Of a stretch of DNA of 23,806 nt, positions 7,945 through 15,785 are shown piece by piece. A program made the translations under genes and the position numbers. The first letter of the stretch is position 1. Every line of letters starts with the position of its first letter. This DNA comes from Pseudomonadota bacterium (GTDB lineage: Bacteria; Pseudomonadota; Alphaproteobacteria; HIMB59; GCA-002718135), in NCBI GenBank assembly GCA_027625355.1, contig JAQBWI010000005.1, positions 1 to 23,806 of the forward strand, written 5' to 3'. The notes beneath the pieces were generated by a model that ran no database searches, was not told the origin of the DNA, and was given only the letters and a program-made list of their open reading frames with translations.

Positions 7945-8526
7945 TTATTTTTTTACTATTACGTAATTTACTATTTCAGTTACGCCCTTAACAGTTTTTG
8001 CAACATCAATCACTTCCTCTAATTGTTCAGGCCTTGAAGTAATTCCAACAATATATACTTTGCCTTTTATTGTTTCAAAATTGTAAGCTATTGCCCTCAA
8101 ACCAATGGTTTTTGCGGCTAACCCCCTTACTTGGGTTGTAATCCAAACATCTTGAGCGTATTCTTTTAGAGATGATCTGTTTCCAATTTGGATTTCGTTT
8201 ACTACTTCATTTACTCCTTCAACTTCCCAAACCCTTCTCACTGCATCAATTCTAATTTCTTGATTGTCAACAAGGCCTGTGAGTAAAACCCTTCCTTCCA
8301 AAACACTAGTGCTAACATCAACAAACAGATTATCATCTGAGTTTATAAATTTAGCCGCAATATTAATTTTTATTGTTGCGTCATCTACAACAGTTCCAAA
8401 ACTTCTATCACCTTCAGCAACAACCATCCCTGTTGCTCCTCCAGAAGCCAGGATACCCGCTGGAGAACAACCAAGTATATTTATTGAAAAAATTAATATG
8501 AGGGTAACCAAGATGTTATTTTTCAT
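7945..8526 (-). CDS. BON-domain lipoprotein (DolP/YraP-like)
   Basis: The 193-residue protein has a lipoprotein signal peptide with lysine at position 3, a hydrophobic core and the lipobox ILGC (lipidated C20). Two BON domains follow (about 40-112 and 120-190). Each has the alternating pattern ending in a conserved glycine region such as GRVLLTGLV and GKVYIVGIT, then a VEGVNEVVNEI or VKGVTEIVNYV strand. Double-BON lipoproteins of this form are outer-membrane quality-control factors (DolP). The start overlaps the 3' end of rsmI by 11 nt. rsmI, lpoA and dolP lie close together in Escherichia coli as well, which supports the assignment. Orthology to DolP is likely but was not tested by tree. Confidence 0.9.
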   Translation of the reverse strand: MKNNILVTLILIFSINILGCSPAGILASGGATGMVVAEGDRSFGTVVDDATIKINIAAKFINSDDNLFVDVSTSVLEGRVLLTGLVDNQEIRIDAVRRVWEVEGVNEVVNEIQIGNRSSLKEYAQDVWITTQVRGLAAKTIGLRAIAYNFETIKGKVYIVGITSRPEQLEEVIDVAKTVKGVTEIVNYVIVKK

Positions 8527-9361
8527 TTTGTATATCTAATGCCTTTTTATAAATTTCTTTTTTTCCTATATTTCCAATCCTATGCACTATTTCAACGGTG
8601 TCAGTCAAAGAAAATTTGCCTAATAGTTTATTTATAATCTCAATTATGTCAGGAGTTAGTTCAGATAATGAATTTTTTTTATTTGTACTCTCTTCTTCAA
8701 CAACTATTACAAATTCCCCAAGAGAATTTTTAGGGCTCTCCTTAAATTTATTACAAACCTCAACAGATGGACCCACAAAAACCTTTTCATTAATTTTTGT
8801 TAATTCTTTACATACAGCAATTTTTCGATCAGGTAGTATTGTTGATATCAATTCTAAAAATAACAATACTTTGTGTGATGAGATAAAAAAAACAGATGTA
8901 CAAGTTGAGTGCTTTAAAAGATTTATAAAATCACCAATACTTTTTTTTGTTTTAGGAACAAATCCAAGAAACTTATATTCATTTATAGGAATTGAGGAAA
9001 GTTGAAGAGCGCTAGTAATTGAAGAGGCTCCTGGTACTACAGTTATATAAATGTTATTTAAAACACAATACCTAACAAGCTTATATCCTGGGTCTGATAT
9101 AAGGGGTGAGCCGGCATCAGAAATTAGAGATAATTTTTTACTACCTAAATAGTTTTTAATTTTTTCTATAACGCCCTCTTCATTATAATCATGCAAGGAA
9201 ATTAACTTCTTTTTAATGTCTAATTTTGATAGTAGCTTGAGAGAATGTTTTGGGTTTTCACATATAATTATATCAGACTCACCAAGTGTCTTTATTGCTC
9301 TCGAACTTATATCTCCAAGATTTCCAATTGGTGTTGAAACTATGTACAAACCATTTTTCAT
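8516..9361 (-). CDS. rsmI: RsmI, 16S rRNA 2'-O-ribose C1402 methyltransferase
   Basis: The S-adenosylmethionine-dependent tetrapyrrole-methylase-fold enzyme methylates the 2'-O of C1402 in 16S rRNA. The protein begins MKNGLYIVSTPIGNLGDIS, and the diagnostic SDAGSPLISDPG loop is present. The 281 residues fit the family. The ATG at 9361 is chosen because an AGGGA ribosome binding site lies 7 nt upstream and the conserved N-terminal strand starts at once. The open frame continues upstream to 9601, but that part is antisense to the neighbouring lipoprotein gene and has no family similarity. The gene's first 20 nt overlap the start of the divergent LpoA-like gene, and its 3' end overlaps the BON lipoprotein gene. 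Confidence 0.95.
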   Translation of the reverse strand: MKNGLYIVSTPIGNLGDISSRAIKTLGESDIIICENPKHSLKLLSKLDIKKKLISLHDYNEEGVIEKIKNYLGSKKLSLISDAGSPLISDPGYKLVRYCVLNNIYITVVPGASSITSALQLSSIPINEYKFLGFVPKTKKSIGDFINLLKHSTCTSVFFISSHKVLLFLELISTILPDRKIAVCKELTKINEKVFVGPSVEVCNKFKESPKNSLGEFVIVVEEESTNKKNSLSELTPDIIEIINKLLGKFSLTDTVEIVHRIGNIGKKEIYKKALDIQNEK

Positions 9362-10646
9362 AAATACATCCCTAATCTTTTTTATATTGTTAGTTTCCTG
9401 TGCTCCAGTAAATAATATTACAATAAATAAAAATGAAAAAACAGATATTGTTGCCTCAACTGAAATTTTAGTTGAATCAAGCACAGAGCAAGAAAATGTA
9501 GAGTTAGAAAAAAAAAAATTAGAACAAAAACCATCATTAATAATTCCTGATGAAAATCTTCGAAATAACATTACAATTATTTTGTCTAAAAAAGATAGCA
9601 ATGAAATTGTAAATCAATTTATTAATATAATTGAGCTAGCAGTTTATCAAAAAAAAATTGAAAATATTTCTTTCTCAATAAAAATTTATGAAAATAAAAG
9701 CGAATTAAATGATTTTTTAACAAACCAAAATTTAGCTGGGAAAATTTTCATTGGCCCAATAAACTCATCAGATAGTGAGATCCTCCAACAGTTTTGTTCT
9801 CAGGGAGCTGTCTTCTTTTCATTCTCTTCAACTACAACTTTAGCAAAAAATTGTGTATTTCTAATAAATTTTTTTCCAGAAAACGAATTGAAAACTATTT
9901 TTAATTTTTTTCCAAATGATTCTAAAGTTGCTCTTCTGTATCCAGAAAATGAATATGGTTTTGGAATAAATTCAATTATTGATAATGTTGCAGATCAAAG
10001 CAACTCAATAATTATTAATAGAGCTTCTTATAATATAGACCTCACTAATGCTCCCGAGGCCATAAAAGAACTTGGAAAATATGAGATACGAAAATATGAG
10101 CTGAATAGGCAAAAACAAATATTGGCGAATAAAAAAGACAAAGATTCAAAAAGAAGATTGATTAAACTTGAAAAATTTCAAACAACAAAAGACTTCGATT
10201 TTACTCATATAATAATTGCTGATTATGGATTGAGATTGCTTCAAGTCGCACCCCTTTTGCCTTATTATGATATAGATCCAAATATTGTAAGGTTCGTTGG
10301 CACAGGAGCTTGGGATGACGCGGTTTTTTATGATGAACCAAGTTTAAGTGGATCAATTTACCCGGGTATAGAGCTTAAGAATAGACAACAACTTAATGAT
10401 GATTACCAAAGCTTATATGAAGAAAGACTGTTGAGAATATCAACCTTACCCTATGATCTTGTCGGATTATTAGATTATTTGATTAATAACGATTATACAA
10501 CATTGTCTTTATATAAAACTCTTCAAGATAAAAAAATAAGATTTGTAGGAGTAGATGGTAATTTTTATTTTTCAAACAACAGAATTGAAAGAGACCTTCA
10601 GGTTTTGCAAATTAAAGATGGGCAAGCAAACGTTATATCAAAATAA
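9342..10646 (+). CDS. LpoA/LppC-type penicillin-binding protein activator lipoprotein
   Basis: The 434-residue protein has the lipoprotein signal MYKPFFINT...LLVSC (lipidated C20). A charged Lys/Glu/Asn-rich linker (about 25-75) follows, then a periplasmic-binding-protein-like domain with segments such as KIFIGPINSSDSEI, KVALLYPENEYGFGINSI and VRFVGTGAWDD. This is the layout of the LppC/YraM family, whose E. coli member LpoA activates PBP1A from the outer membrane. Its place opposite rsmI agrees with the family's usual neighbourhood. ATG 9342 is chosen because the signal peptide starts there; the frame is open upstream to 9216, but that part is antisense rsmI. It overlaps rsmI by 20 nt at the start and rdgB by 9 nt at the end. 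Activity on a PBP is inferred from the family. Confidence 0.85.
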   Translation: MYKPFFINTSLIFFILLVSCAPVNNITINKNEKTDIVASTEILVESSTEQENVELEKKKLEQKPSLIIPDENLRNNITIILSKKDSNEIVNQFINIIELAVYQKKIENISFSIKIYENKSELNDFLTNQNLAGKIFIGPINSSDSEILQQFCSQGAVFFSFSSTTTLAKNCVFLINFFPENELKTIFNFFPNDSKVALLYPENEYGFGINSIIDNVADQSNSIIINRASYNIDLTNAPEAIKELGKYEIRKYELNRQKQILANKKDKDSKRRLIKLEKFQTTKDFDFTHIIIADYGLRLLQVAPLLPYYDIDPNIVRFVGTGAWDDAVFYDEPSLSGSIYPGIELKNRQQLNDDYQSLYEERLLRISTLPYDLVGLLDYLINNDYTTLSLYKTLQDKKIRFVGVDGNFYFSNNRIERDLQVLQIKDGQANVISK

Positions 10647-11216
10647 AAATGATCTTAACTTCGTTATTGCAATTTTTCTATGACTAATATCATTCTTTTC
10701 TTCTAGCCTCATTTCCGCAAATGTTTTGATATGGTTTTCTGGAATAAAAATTGGATCATAACCAAATCCGTTAGTACCTTTTGGCTCCAGAGACACAGTG
10801 CCATTAATCTTTCCTATAAATATTATATGATGATTTTCTTTTAGGGTTAAGGATATGGCTGTAACAAAAAAAGCTTTGTTGTTTTTTTTCTTAACTACAT
10901 TTGAAATAATATACTCAAAAGCTGTTTTATTATTAGAGAATTTTTCTAAAAATCTTTTAGATTTTACTCCCGGATTGTTTTTTAGAGCCTCAACACAAAA
11001 GCCTGAGTCATCAGCAAAACAAGGCATATTGAATAACTTTTGACCATATTTAGATTTGATCTTAGCATTAGATGAAAATGTGGCCCCAGTTTCTTTTGGG
11101 TCTTTTATTTTTTCAAAAGCATTTAAATCGTAAACTTTAATTTTGCTATCTTTAAAGATTTGTTTTACTTCAATTATTTTTTTTTGGTTATGTGAAAAAA
11201 ATAAAATATCTTTCAA
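10638..11216 (-). CDS. rdgB: RdgB, XTP/dITP pyrophosphatase
   Basis: This Ham1-family house-cleaning enzyme hydrolyses deaminated purine triphosphates (dITP, XTP) to monophosphates. The 192 residues match the family. Visible motifs are the N-terminal SHNQKKIIEV (usually T.N..K..E), FADDSGFCVEAL with the catalytic acidic pair, GVKSKRF, GTNGFGYDPIFIPE for base recognition and ISHRKIA near the end. It follows rph after 3 nt and is therefore its operon partner. Its stop region overlaps the end of the convergent LpoA-like gene by 9 nt. Confidence 0.96.
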   Translation of the reverse strand: MKDILFFSHNQKKIIEVKQIFKDSKIKVYDLNAFEKIKDPKETGATFSSNAKIKSKYGQKLFNMPCFADDSGFCVEALKNNPGVKSKRFLEKFSNNKTAFEYIISNVVKKKNNKAFFVTAISLTLKENHHIIFIGKINGTVSLEPKGTNGFGYDPIFIPENHIKTFAEMRLEEKNDISHRKIAITKLRSFLF

Positions 11217-11219
11217 TTT

Positions 11220-11930
11220 TTATTCCAAAGCATTTTTTTGTTTAGATATAATTTGATTTATACCAATTTGAGCTAGTTTATATAATTCTTGATATTGATC
11301 AGAGCTAAAGAAAAATTCTTCACCCGTAACCTGTATTTCTGATAATTTTTCATTATCACAAATAACAAAATTAGCGTCAACTTGTGCAGCAGAGTCTTCT
11401 TCATAGTCTAAATCTAAACATGATTTGTTATCAACAATACCAACAGAGATTGCAGCAACGAAATTTTTAATGATTTGTTGTTGTATGTTATAATTTTTTT
11501 TCAATTTTTCAACTGCTTGATATAGTGCAACAAATCCACCACTTATAGATGCTGTTCTAGTCCCACCATCTGCTTGTAAAACATCACAATCAATTTTTAT
11601 TTGACGCTCACCAAGTTCTTTTAAGTTAATAACAGATCTTAAACTTCTTCCAATCAACCTCTGTATTTCTTGTGTTCTTCCACTTTGTTTCCCTCTTGCC
11701 GCCTCTCTATCAATACGGGTGTTTGTAGATCGTGGGAGCATTCCATATTCTGCTGTGACCCAACCTTTTCCTGAGTTGCGAAGCCAAGGTGGTGTTTTTT
11801 CATCGATTGATGCAGTACACATAACATGGGTATTGCCAAACTTTACTAAGCATGAGCCTTCTGCGTGAAGATTAACACTTGTTTCAAAAGTAACCTCTCT
11901 TAGTTGATCAAAATTTCTATCTTTTCTCAT
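11220..11930 (-). CDS. rph: RNase PH, phosphorolytic tRNA 3'-end exoribonuclease
   Basis: The 236-residue protein trims tRNA 3' ends using phosphate. It starts with the family signature MRKDRNFDQLREV and has the conserved WVTAEYGMLPRST region, the phosphate-binding RLIGRSLRSV segment, DCDVLQADGGTRTASISG, and DLDYEEDSAAQVDANFV close to the active-site acids. The length and motifs indicate a functional enzyme, with no C-terminal truncation of the kind seen in some laboratory E. coli strains. It is divergent from hrcA with a 51-nt spacer, and rdgB follows after 3 nt. Confidence 0.97.
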   Translation of the reverse strand: MRKDRNFDQLREVTFETSVNLHAEGSCLVKFGNTHVMCTASIDEKTPPWLRNSGKGWVTAEYGMLPRSTNTRIDREAARGKQSGRTQEIQRLIGRSLRSVINLKELGERQIKIDCDVLQADGGTRTASISGGFVALYQAVEKLKKNYNIQQQIIKNFVAAISVGIVDNKSCLDLDYEEDSAAQVDANFVICDNEKLSEIQVTGEEFFFSSDQYQELYKLAQIGINQIISKQKNALE

Positions 11931-11945
11931 TTAATATATCTAATA

Positions 11946-11973
11946 ATTGAATTTTATTATTAATACACCAATA
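11946..11973 (+). promoter_or_regulatory. weak sigma-32-like promoter candidate for hrcA-grpE
   Basis: ATTGAA (11946-11951), a 14-nt spacer and CACCAATA (11966-11973) repeat the TTG to CCA register of the hslV and dnaK candidates. The -35 lacks the leading C and the -10 departs from CCAT after CCA. A transcript from here would begin almost at the hrcA ATG (11982), so it would be nearly leaderless. The call rests mainly on the shared spacing and the heat-shock role of the operon. Confidence 0.25.
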
Positions 11974-11981
11974 TATTGCGT

Positions 11982-13028
11982 ATGAAGAATAATTTGTATC
12001 TAGAGTTAACAGATCGAACTAAGCAAATTTTTAAAACAGTTGTAGAAAGTTATTTGGAAACAGGCTCTCCATCAGGATCAGAGACAGTATTAAAAAGAGC
12101 AGGATTAGATATTTCTTCAGCCTCCGTAAGAAATATTTTATCAAGCCTTCAAAAAGAAGGATTATTGTTTTCCCCGCACACCTCAGCAGGAAGAATGCCT
12201 ACAGACAAAGGTATGAGGTTTTTTGTAGACGGGTTATTAGAGTTTGGTAGAATTTCTAAATCAGAAAAACAAAATATTGAACAGCTCAGTTCTTCAAAAA
12301 GCAAATCATATCAAGAAGTTTTAGACGAAGCTTCTAGAGCAATCTCTGGACTCTCAAATTATGCTGGTATTGTTATAGCTCCAAAATATCAAAAAAACTT
12401 AAAACACCTGGAATTTATAAGGCTTAATCAGTCTCAGATAATGTCAATTTTAGCTTACGAAAATGGAGAAATAGAGAATAGGATTATAGATGACGCAGGT
12501 AAATATACTTACTCAGAATTACAACAAACATCAAATTATCTAAGTGAAAAGTTTAACAACAAGAACATAAATCAAATTAAACAAATTATAGAAGACGATG
12601 TATTAAGTTCAAAATCAAACCTTGAAGACATTTCAAGAAAACTTATAAAAAAAGGCATTGTTGAAATAGACCCCAAACTAAATAATCCATATATTTTTTT
12701 ACATGGACAATCGAAGCTTTTAGAAGATGAAATAATTTCCAATGATCTTGATCAAATTAGAGAGCTCTTTGATGAAATAGAAAAAAAAACCACCTTCATA
12801 GATATTCTAGAAAATGCCGGTAATGCAAATGGTGTACAAATTTTTATTGGATCACAAAATTTTTTATTTAAACACTCTGGTCTTTCTATGGTAATGGCCC
12901 CATATAAAAACAATGAACAAGAAATTATTGGTGCAATCGGAGTCGTTGGCCCAACAAGGCTAAACTATTCAAAGATTGTCCCTCTGGTTGATTATACGTC
13001 GAAAATTATTGGAAAGGTTGTTAAGTGA
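11982..13028 (+). CDS. hrcA: HrcA, heat-inducible transcription repressor
   Basis: HrcA represses class I heat-shock genes by binding CIRCE operators and is kept active by GroEL. The 348-residue protein has an N-terminal winged helix (about 1-75) with SSASVRNILSSLQKEGLL as the recognition region, followed by HTSAGRMPTDKGMRFFVDGLLE. The GAF-like core and C-terminal IGAIGVVGPTRLNYSKIVPLVDYTS are the usual end. ATG 11982 is preferred to the TTG two codons earlier. The stop overlaps the grpE start by one base. No CIRCE inverted repeat (TTAGCACTC-N9-GAGTGCTAA) was found before hrcA, grpE, dnaK or hslV, so its target, probably groESL, should be elsewhere. Confidence 0.96.
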   Translation: MKNNLYLELTDRTKQIFKTVVESYLETGSPSGSETVLKRAGLDISSASVRNILSSLQKEGLLFSPHTSAGRMPTDKGMRFFVDGLLEFGRISKSEKQNIEQLSSSKSKSYQEVLDEASRAISGLSNYAGIVIAPKYQKNLKHLEFIRLNQSQIMSILAYENGEIENRIIDDAGKYTYSELQQTSNYLSEKFNNKNINQIKQIIEDDVLSSKSNLEDISRKLIKKGIVEIDPKLNNPYIFLHGQSKLLEDEIISNDLDQIRELFDEIEKKTTFIDILENAGNANGVQIFIGSQNFLFKHSGLSMVMAPYKNNEQEIIGAIGVVGPTRLNYSKIVPLVDYTSKIIGKVVK

Positions 13029-13717
13029 TGGAAAAAAACAAAGACAAAATTGAAGAAGACATTAAAGAAACTAATGAGTCTGAAATTATAGATGATATCA
13101 ACATAGATAACACTGATGCAATTAATCCAGACAATAATGATACAAACGAAGAGCCTGCTGAAGAAGAAACACAAGAAACCGAAGAGGATATTCTTAAGGA
13201 AGAAATAAAAACATTAAAAGAAGAAAAAATTAGAGTCTTGGCTGAAATGGAAAATCTTCGAAAAAGATTTGATCGAGAAAAGATTGACTCAATAAAATAC
13301 GGCAGTGTAAATTTTGCAAGAGACATTTTATCTCCTGGTGATAATTTAGAAAGAGCTTTATCAGCAATTAATCAAGAGGAAGAACATCCTCAATCAATAA
13401 AAAATTTAATTGAAGGATTATTGATGGTTAAAAAAGAGCTATCAACTGCTTTAGAAAAAAATGGTATTACAAAAATTGAATCACTTGACAAAAAGTTCGA
13501 CCCAAACCTTCATCAAGCAATGATGGAAATTGAAAATAATGATCTTGAAGAAGGGATTGTTGTTCAGGAAATTCAAACTGGATACATGATGCACGATAGA
13601 TTGCTAAGACCAGCAATGGTGGGGGTGTCAAAAAAACCGCAAAAACCAACTGAAGTTGAATCTGATAAAGAAGTAAAGTCTGAAAGTGAAGACAGCGAAA
13701 AAGACCCCAAAAACTAA
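13028..13717 (+). CDS. grpE: GrpE, nucleotide exchange factor of DnaK
   Basis: GrpE is the dimeric cochaperone that releases ADP from DnaK. The 229 residues comprise a very acidic, low-complexity N-terminal arm (about 1-55), a long coiled-coil helix (about 55-110, with LAEMENLRKRFDRE), and the beta domain with the signature KKFDPNLHQAMMEIEN...GYMMHDRLLRPAMVGVSK. A second charged tail of about 25 residues ends the protein. The ATG at 13028 shares one base with the hrcA TGA. A GTG one codon earlier is also in frame but less likely. Co-transcription with hrcA is the common alphaproteobacterial arrangement. Confidence 0.96.
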   Translation: MEKNKDKIEEDIKETNESEIIDDINIDNTDAINPDNNDTNEEPAEEETQETEEDILKEEIKTLKEEKIRVLAEMENLRKRFDREKIDSIKYGSVNFARDILSPGDNLERALSAINQEEEHPQSIKNLIEGLLMVKKELSTALEKNGITKIESLDKKFDPNLHQAMMEIENNDLEEGIVVQEIQTGYMMHDRLLRPAMVGVSKKPQKPTEVESDKEVKSESEDSEKDPKN

Positions 13718-13752
13718 GAAAAATGCATAAAAACAAATATTTAAGCTAACTT

Positions 13753-13780
13753 CTTGTATTTTTAAACTTTCATACCATAT
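13753..13780 (+). promoter_or_regulatory. sigma-32 (RpoH)-like promoter candidate for dnaK-dnaJ
   Basis: CTTGTA (13753-13758), a 14-nt spacer and TACCATAT (13773-13780) fit the RpoH consensus arrangement. They lie 52 nt before the dnaK ATG, which leaves a leader of about 45 nt containing an AGGAC ribosome binding site. The 115-nt grpE-dnaK gap shows no convincing terminator and no CIRCE operator. The spacing is identical to that of the candidate before hslV. Confidence 0.55.
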
Positions 13781-13832
13781 TCTTTATAGCCGCATTTAAG
13801 GCAAAATTTAATCAAAATAGGACGAAATTATT

Positions 13833-15752
13833 ATGGCAAAAGTTATTGGAATAGATCTCGGTACCACAAATTCTTGTGTTGCGGTGATGGACGGAAAAGA
13901 AGCAAAAGTTATTGAAAACTCAGAAGGTACCAGAACGACACCCTCAATGGTTGCTTTCACAGAGTCCAAAGAAAAACTTGTAGGTCAGTCAGCTAAAAGA
14001 CAAGCCGTTACCAATCCTGAAAATACTCTTTTTGCCATAAAAAGATTAATTGGAAGAAATTTTGAAGATAAATTAGTTAAAGATGATAGCGGGCTTGTTC
14101 CTTATAAAATCGTTAAAGGAGATAATGGTGACGCTTGGGTAGAAGCACGAAGTGAAAAATATAGCCCTAGTCAAATTAGTGCTTTCGTTTTACAAAAAAT
14201 GAAACAAACGGCTGAGAGTTATCTTGGTGAAAATGTTACACAAGCGGTTATTACTGTTCCAGCTTATTTCAACGATGCGCAGAGACAAGCAACTAAAGAT
14301 GCAGGTAAAATTGCTGGCTTAGAAGTTCTTAGAATTATTAATGAACCCACAGCAGCAGCACTTGCATATGGACTTGATAAGAAAAAAACAGGAACTGTAG
14401 CTGTATATGATTTAGGTGGAGGAACATTTGATATCTCAATTTTAGAAATTGGAGACGGAGTATTTGAAGTTAAATCTACAAATGGAGACACTCACTTAGG
14501 TGGAGAGGATTTTGATTTACAAATAATTGATTACCTAGCGGATGAATTTAAAAAAGATAATGGTGTTGATCTAAGATCAGACAAGCTTGCACTTCAAAGA
14601 TTAAAAGAAGCTGCAGAAAAAGCAAAAATAGAATTATCAAGCTCAACTGAGACAGAAGTTAACCTTCCATTTATTACTGCTGATCAAACAGGACCAAAAC
14701 ACTTAATGATAAAATTATCAAGAGCAAAACTCGAAGCTATTGTTGGTGATCTTTTAACTAAAAGTTTAAAGCCTTGTGAACAAGCTCTAAAAGATGCTGG
14801 CTTACAAGCAGCAGATATTGATGATGTTATTCTTGTTGGTGGAATGACCAGAATGCCTAAAGTTACAGAGTTAGTAAAAAACTTTTTTGGTAAAGATCCT
14901 AACAAAGGCGTTAACCCTGATGAAGTTGTTGCTTCTGGTGCTGCTATTCAAGGCGGTGTATTGCAAGGAGATGTTAAAGATGTGTTACTTTTAGATGTAA
15001 CACCTCTGTCTCTTGGTATTGAAACATTGGGTGGAGTATTTACTCGCTTGATTGATAAAAACACAACAATTCCAACAAAGAAAAGCCAAGTCTTCTCAAC
15101 CGCTGAAGATAATCAAAGCGCAGTAACAATCCGTGTATTTCAAGGTGAAAGAGAAATGGCAGCTGATAATAAATTACTAGGTCAGTTTGACTTAGTCGGT
15201 ATCCCTCCTGCAGCAAGAGGAATGCCACAAATTGAGGTTACATTTGATATTGATGCAAACGGTATTGTTAATGTTTCAGCAAAAGATAAATCAACAGGTA
15301 AAGAACAGCAAATTCGTATTCAAGCATCTGGAGGTTTATCAGATGATGAAATTGAAAGAATGGTCAAAGAAGCGGAAGAAAATGCTGAAGAAGATAAGAA
15401 AAAAAGAGAGTCTGTGGATACTAAAAATCAAGCTGACAGCTTAATTAACGAAACAGAGAAAAATCTAAAAGAGCATGGTGATAAAGTTCCTGAAGATGAC
15501 AAAAATAAAATAACTGCTGACATAGAAGAATTAAAAAAAGTTAAGGACGGCGATGATATGGAAGCGATTAAAGCAAAAACAGAAGCTTTAGTTCAATCTT
15601 CTATGAAGCTAGGAGAGGCGATCTATAAGCAGGATCCACAAGCTGGAGCCCCTCAACCTGATCCTTCTGGTGAAGAGCCATCCTCTGATAAGAAAGAGGA
15701 AAAAGTGGTTGATGCAGAATTTGAAGAAGTAGACGAAGATAAAAAAGACTAA
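13833..15752 (+). CDS. dnaK: DnaK, Hsp70 chaperone
   Basis: This is the ATP-dependent Hsp70 folding chaperone of the cytoplasm. The 639 residues match the proteobacterial length. The nucleotide-binding domain shows IGIDLGTTNSCVAV at the start, VPAYFNDAQRQATKDAG, NEPTAAALAYG and DLGGGTFDISI. The interdomain linker VLLLDVTPLSLG is followed by the substrate-binding beta domain and helical lid. The acidic end VDAEFEEVDEDKKD is the usual EEVD-like bacterial tail. An AGGAC sequence 9 nt before the ATG is the ribosome binding site. dnaJ follows after 33 nt. Confidence 0.99.
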   Translation: MAKVIGIDLGTTNSCVAVMDGKEAKVIENSEGTRTTPSMVAFTESKEKLVGQSAKRQAVTNPENTLFAIKRLIGRNFEDKLVKDDSGLVPYKIVKGDNGDAWVEARSEKYSPSQISAFVLQKMKQTAESYLGENVTQAVITVPAYFNDAQRQATKDAGKIAGLEVLRIINEPTAAALAYGLDKKKTGTVAVYDLGGGTFDISILEIGDGVFEVKSTNGDTHLGGEDFDLQIIDYLADEFKKDNGVDLRSDKLALQRLKEAAEKAKIELSSSTETEVNLPFITADQTGPKHLMIKLSRAKLEAIVGDLLTKSLKPCEQALKDAGLQAADIDDVILVGGMTRMPKVTELVKNFFGKDPNKGVNPDEVVASGAAIQGGVLQGDVKDVLLLDVTPLSLGIETLGGVFTRLIDKNTTIPTKKSQVFSTAEDNQSAVTIRVFQGEREMAADNKLLGQFDLVGIPPAARGMPQIEVTFDIDANGIVNVSAKDKSTGKEQQIRIQASGGLSDDEIERMVKEAEENAEEDKKKRESVDTKNQADSLINETEKNLKEHGDKVPEDDKNKITADIEELKKVKDGDDMEAIKAKTEALVQSSMKLGEAIYKQDPQAGAPQPDPSGEEPSSDKKEEKVVDAEFEEVDEDKKD

Positions 15753-15785
15753 CCTTATCTAATAATACCTTTTAAAGGGGCGTAA

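Noticed and set aside
9216..9341. N-terminal extension of the LpoA-like frame (42 residues)
   Set aside because: It is antisense to conserved rsmI sequence and would bury the lipoprotein signal peptide inside the protein.
9362..9601. N-terminal extension of the rsmI reading frame (80 residues)
   Set aside because: It is antisense to the LpoA-like coding sequence, lacks family similarity, and a good ribosome binding site precedes the ATG at 9361.
13718..13832. CIRCE operator upstream of dnaK
   Set aside because: No TTAGCACTC-N9-GAGTGCTAA-like inverted repeat is present; only a sigma-32-like promoter and a ribosome binding site are seen.
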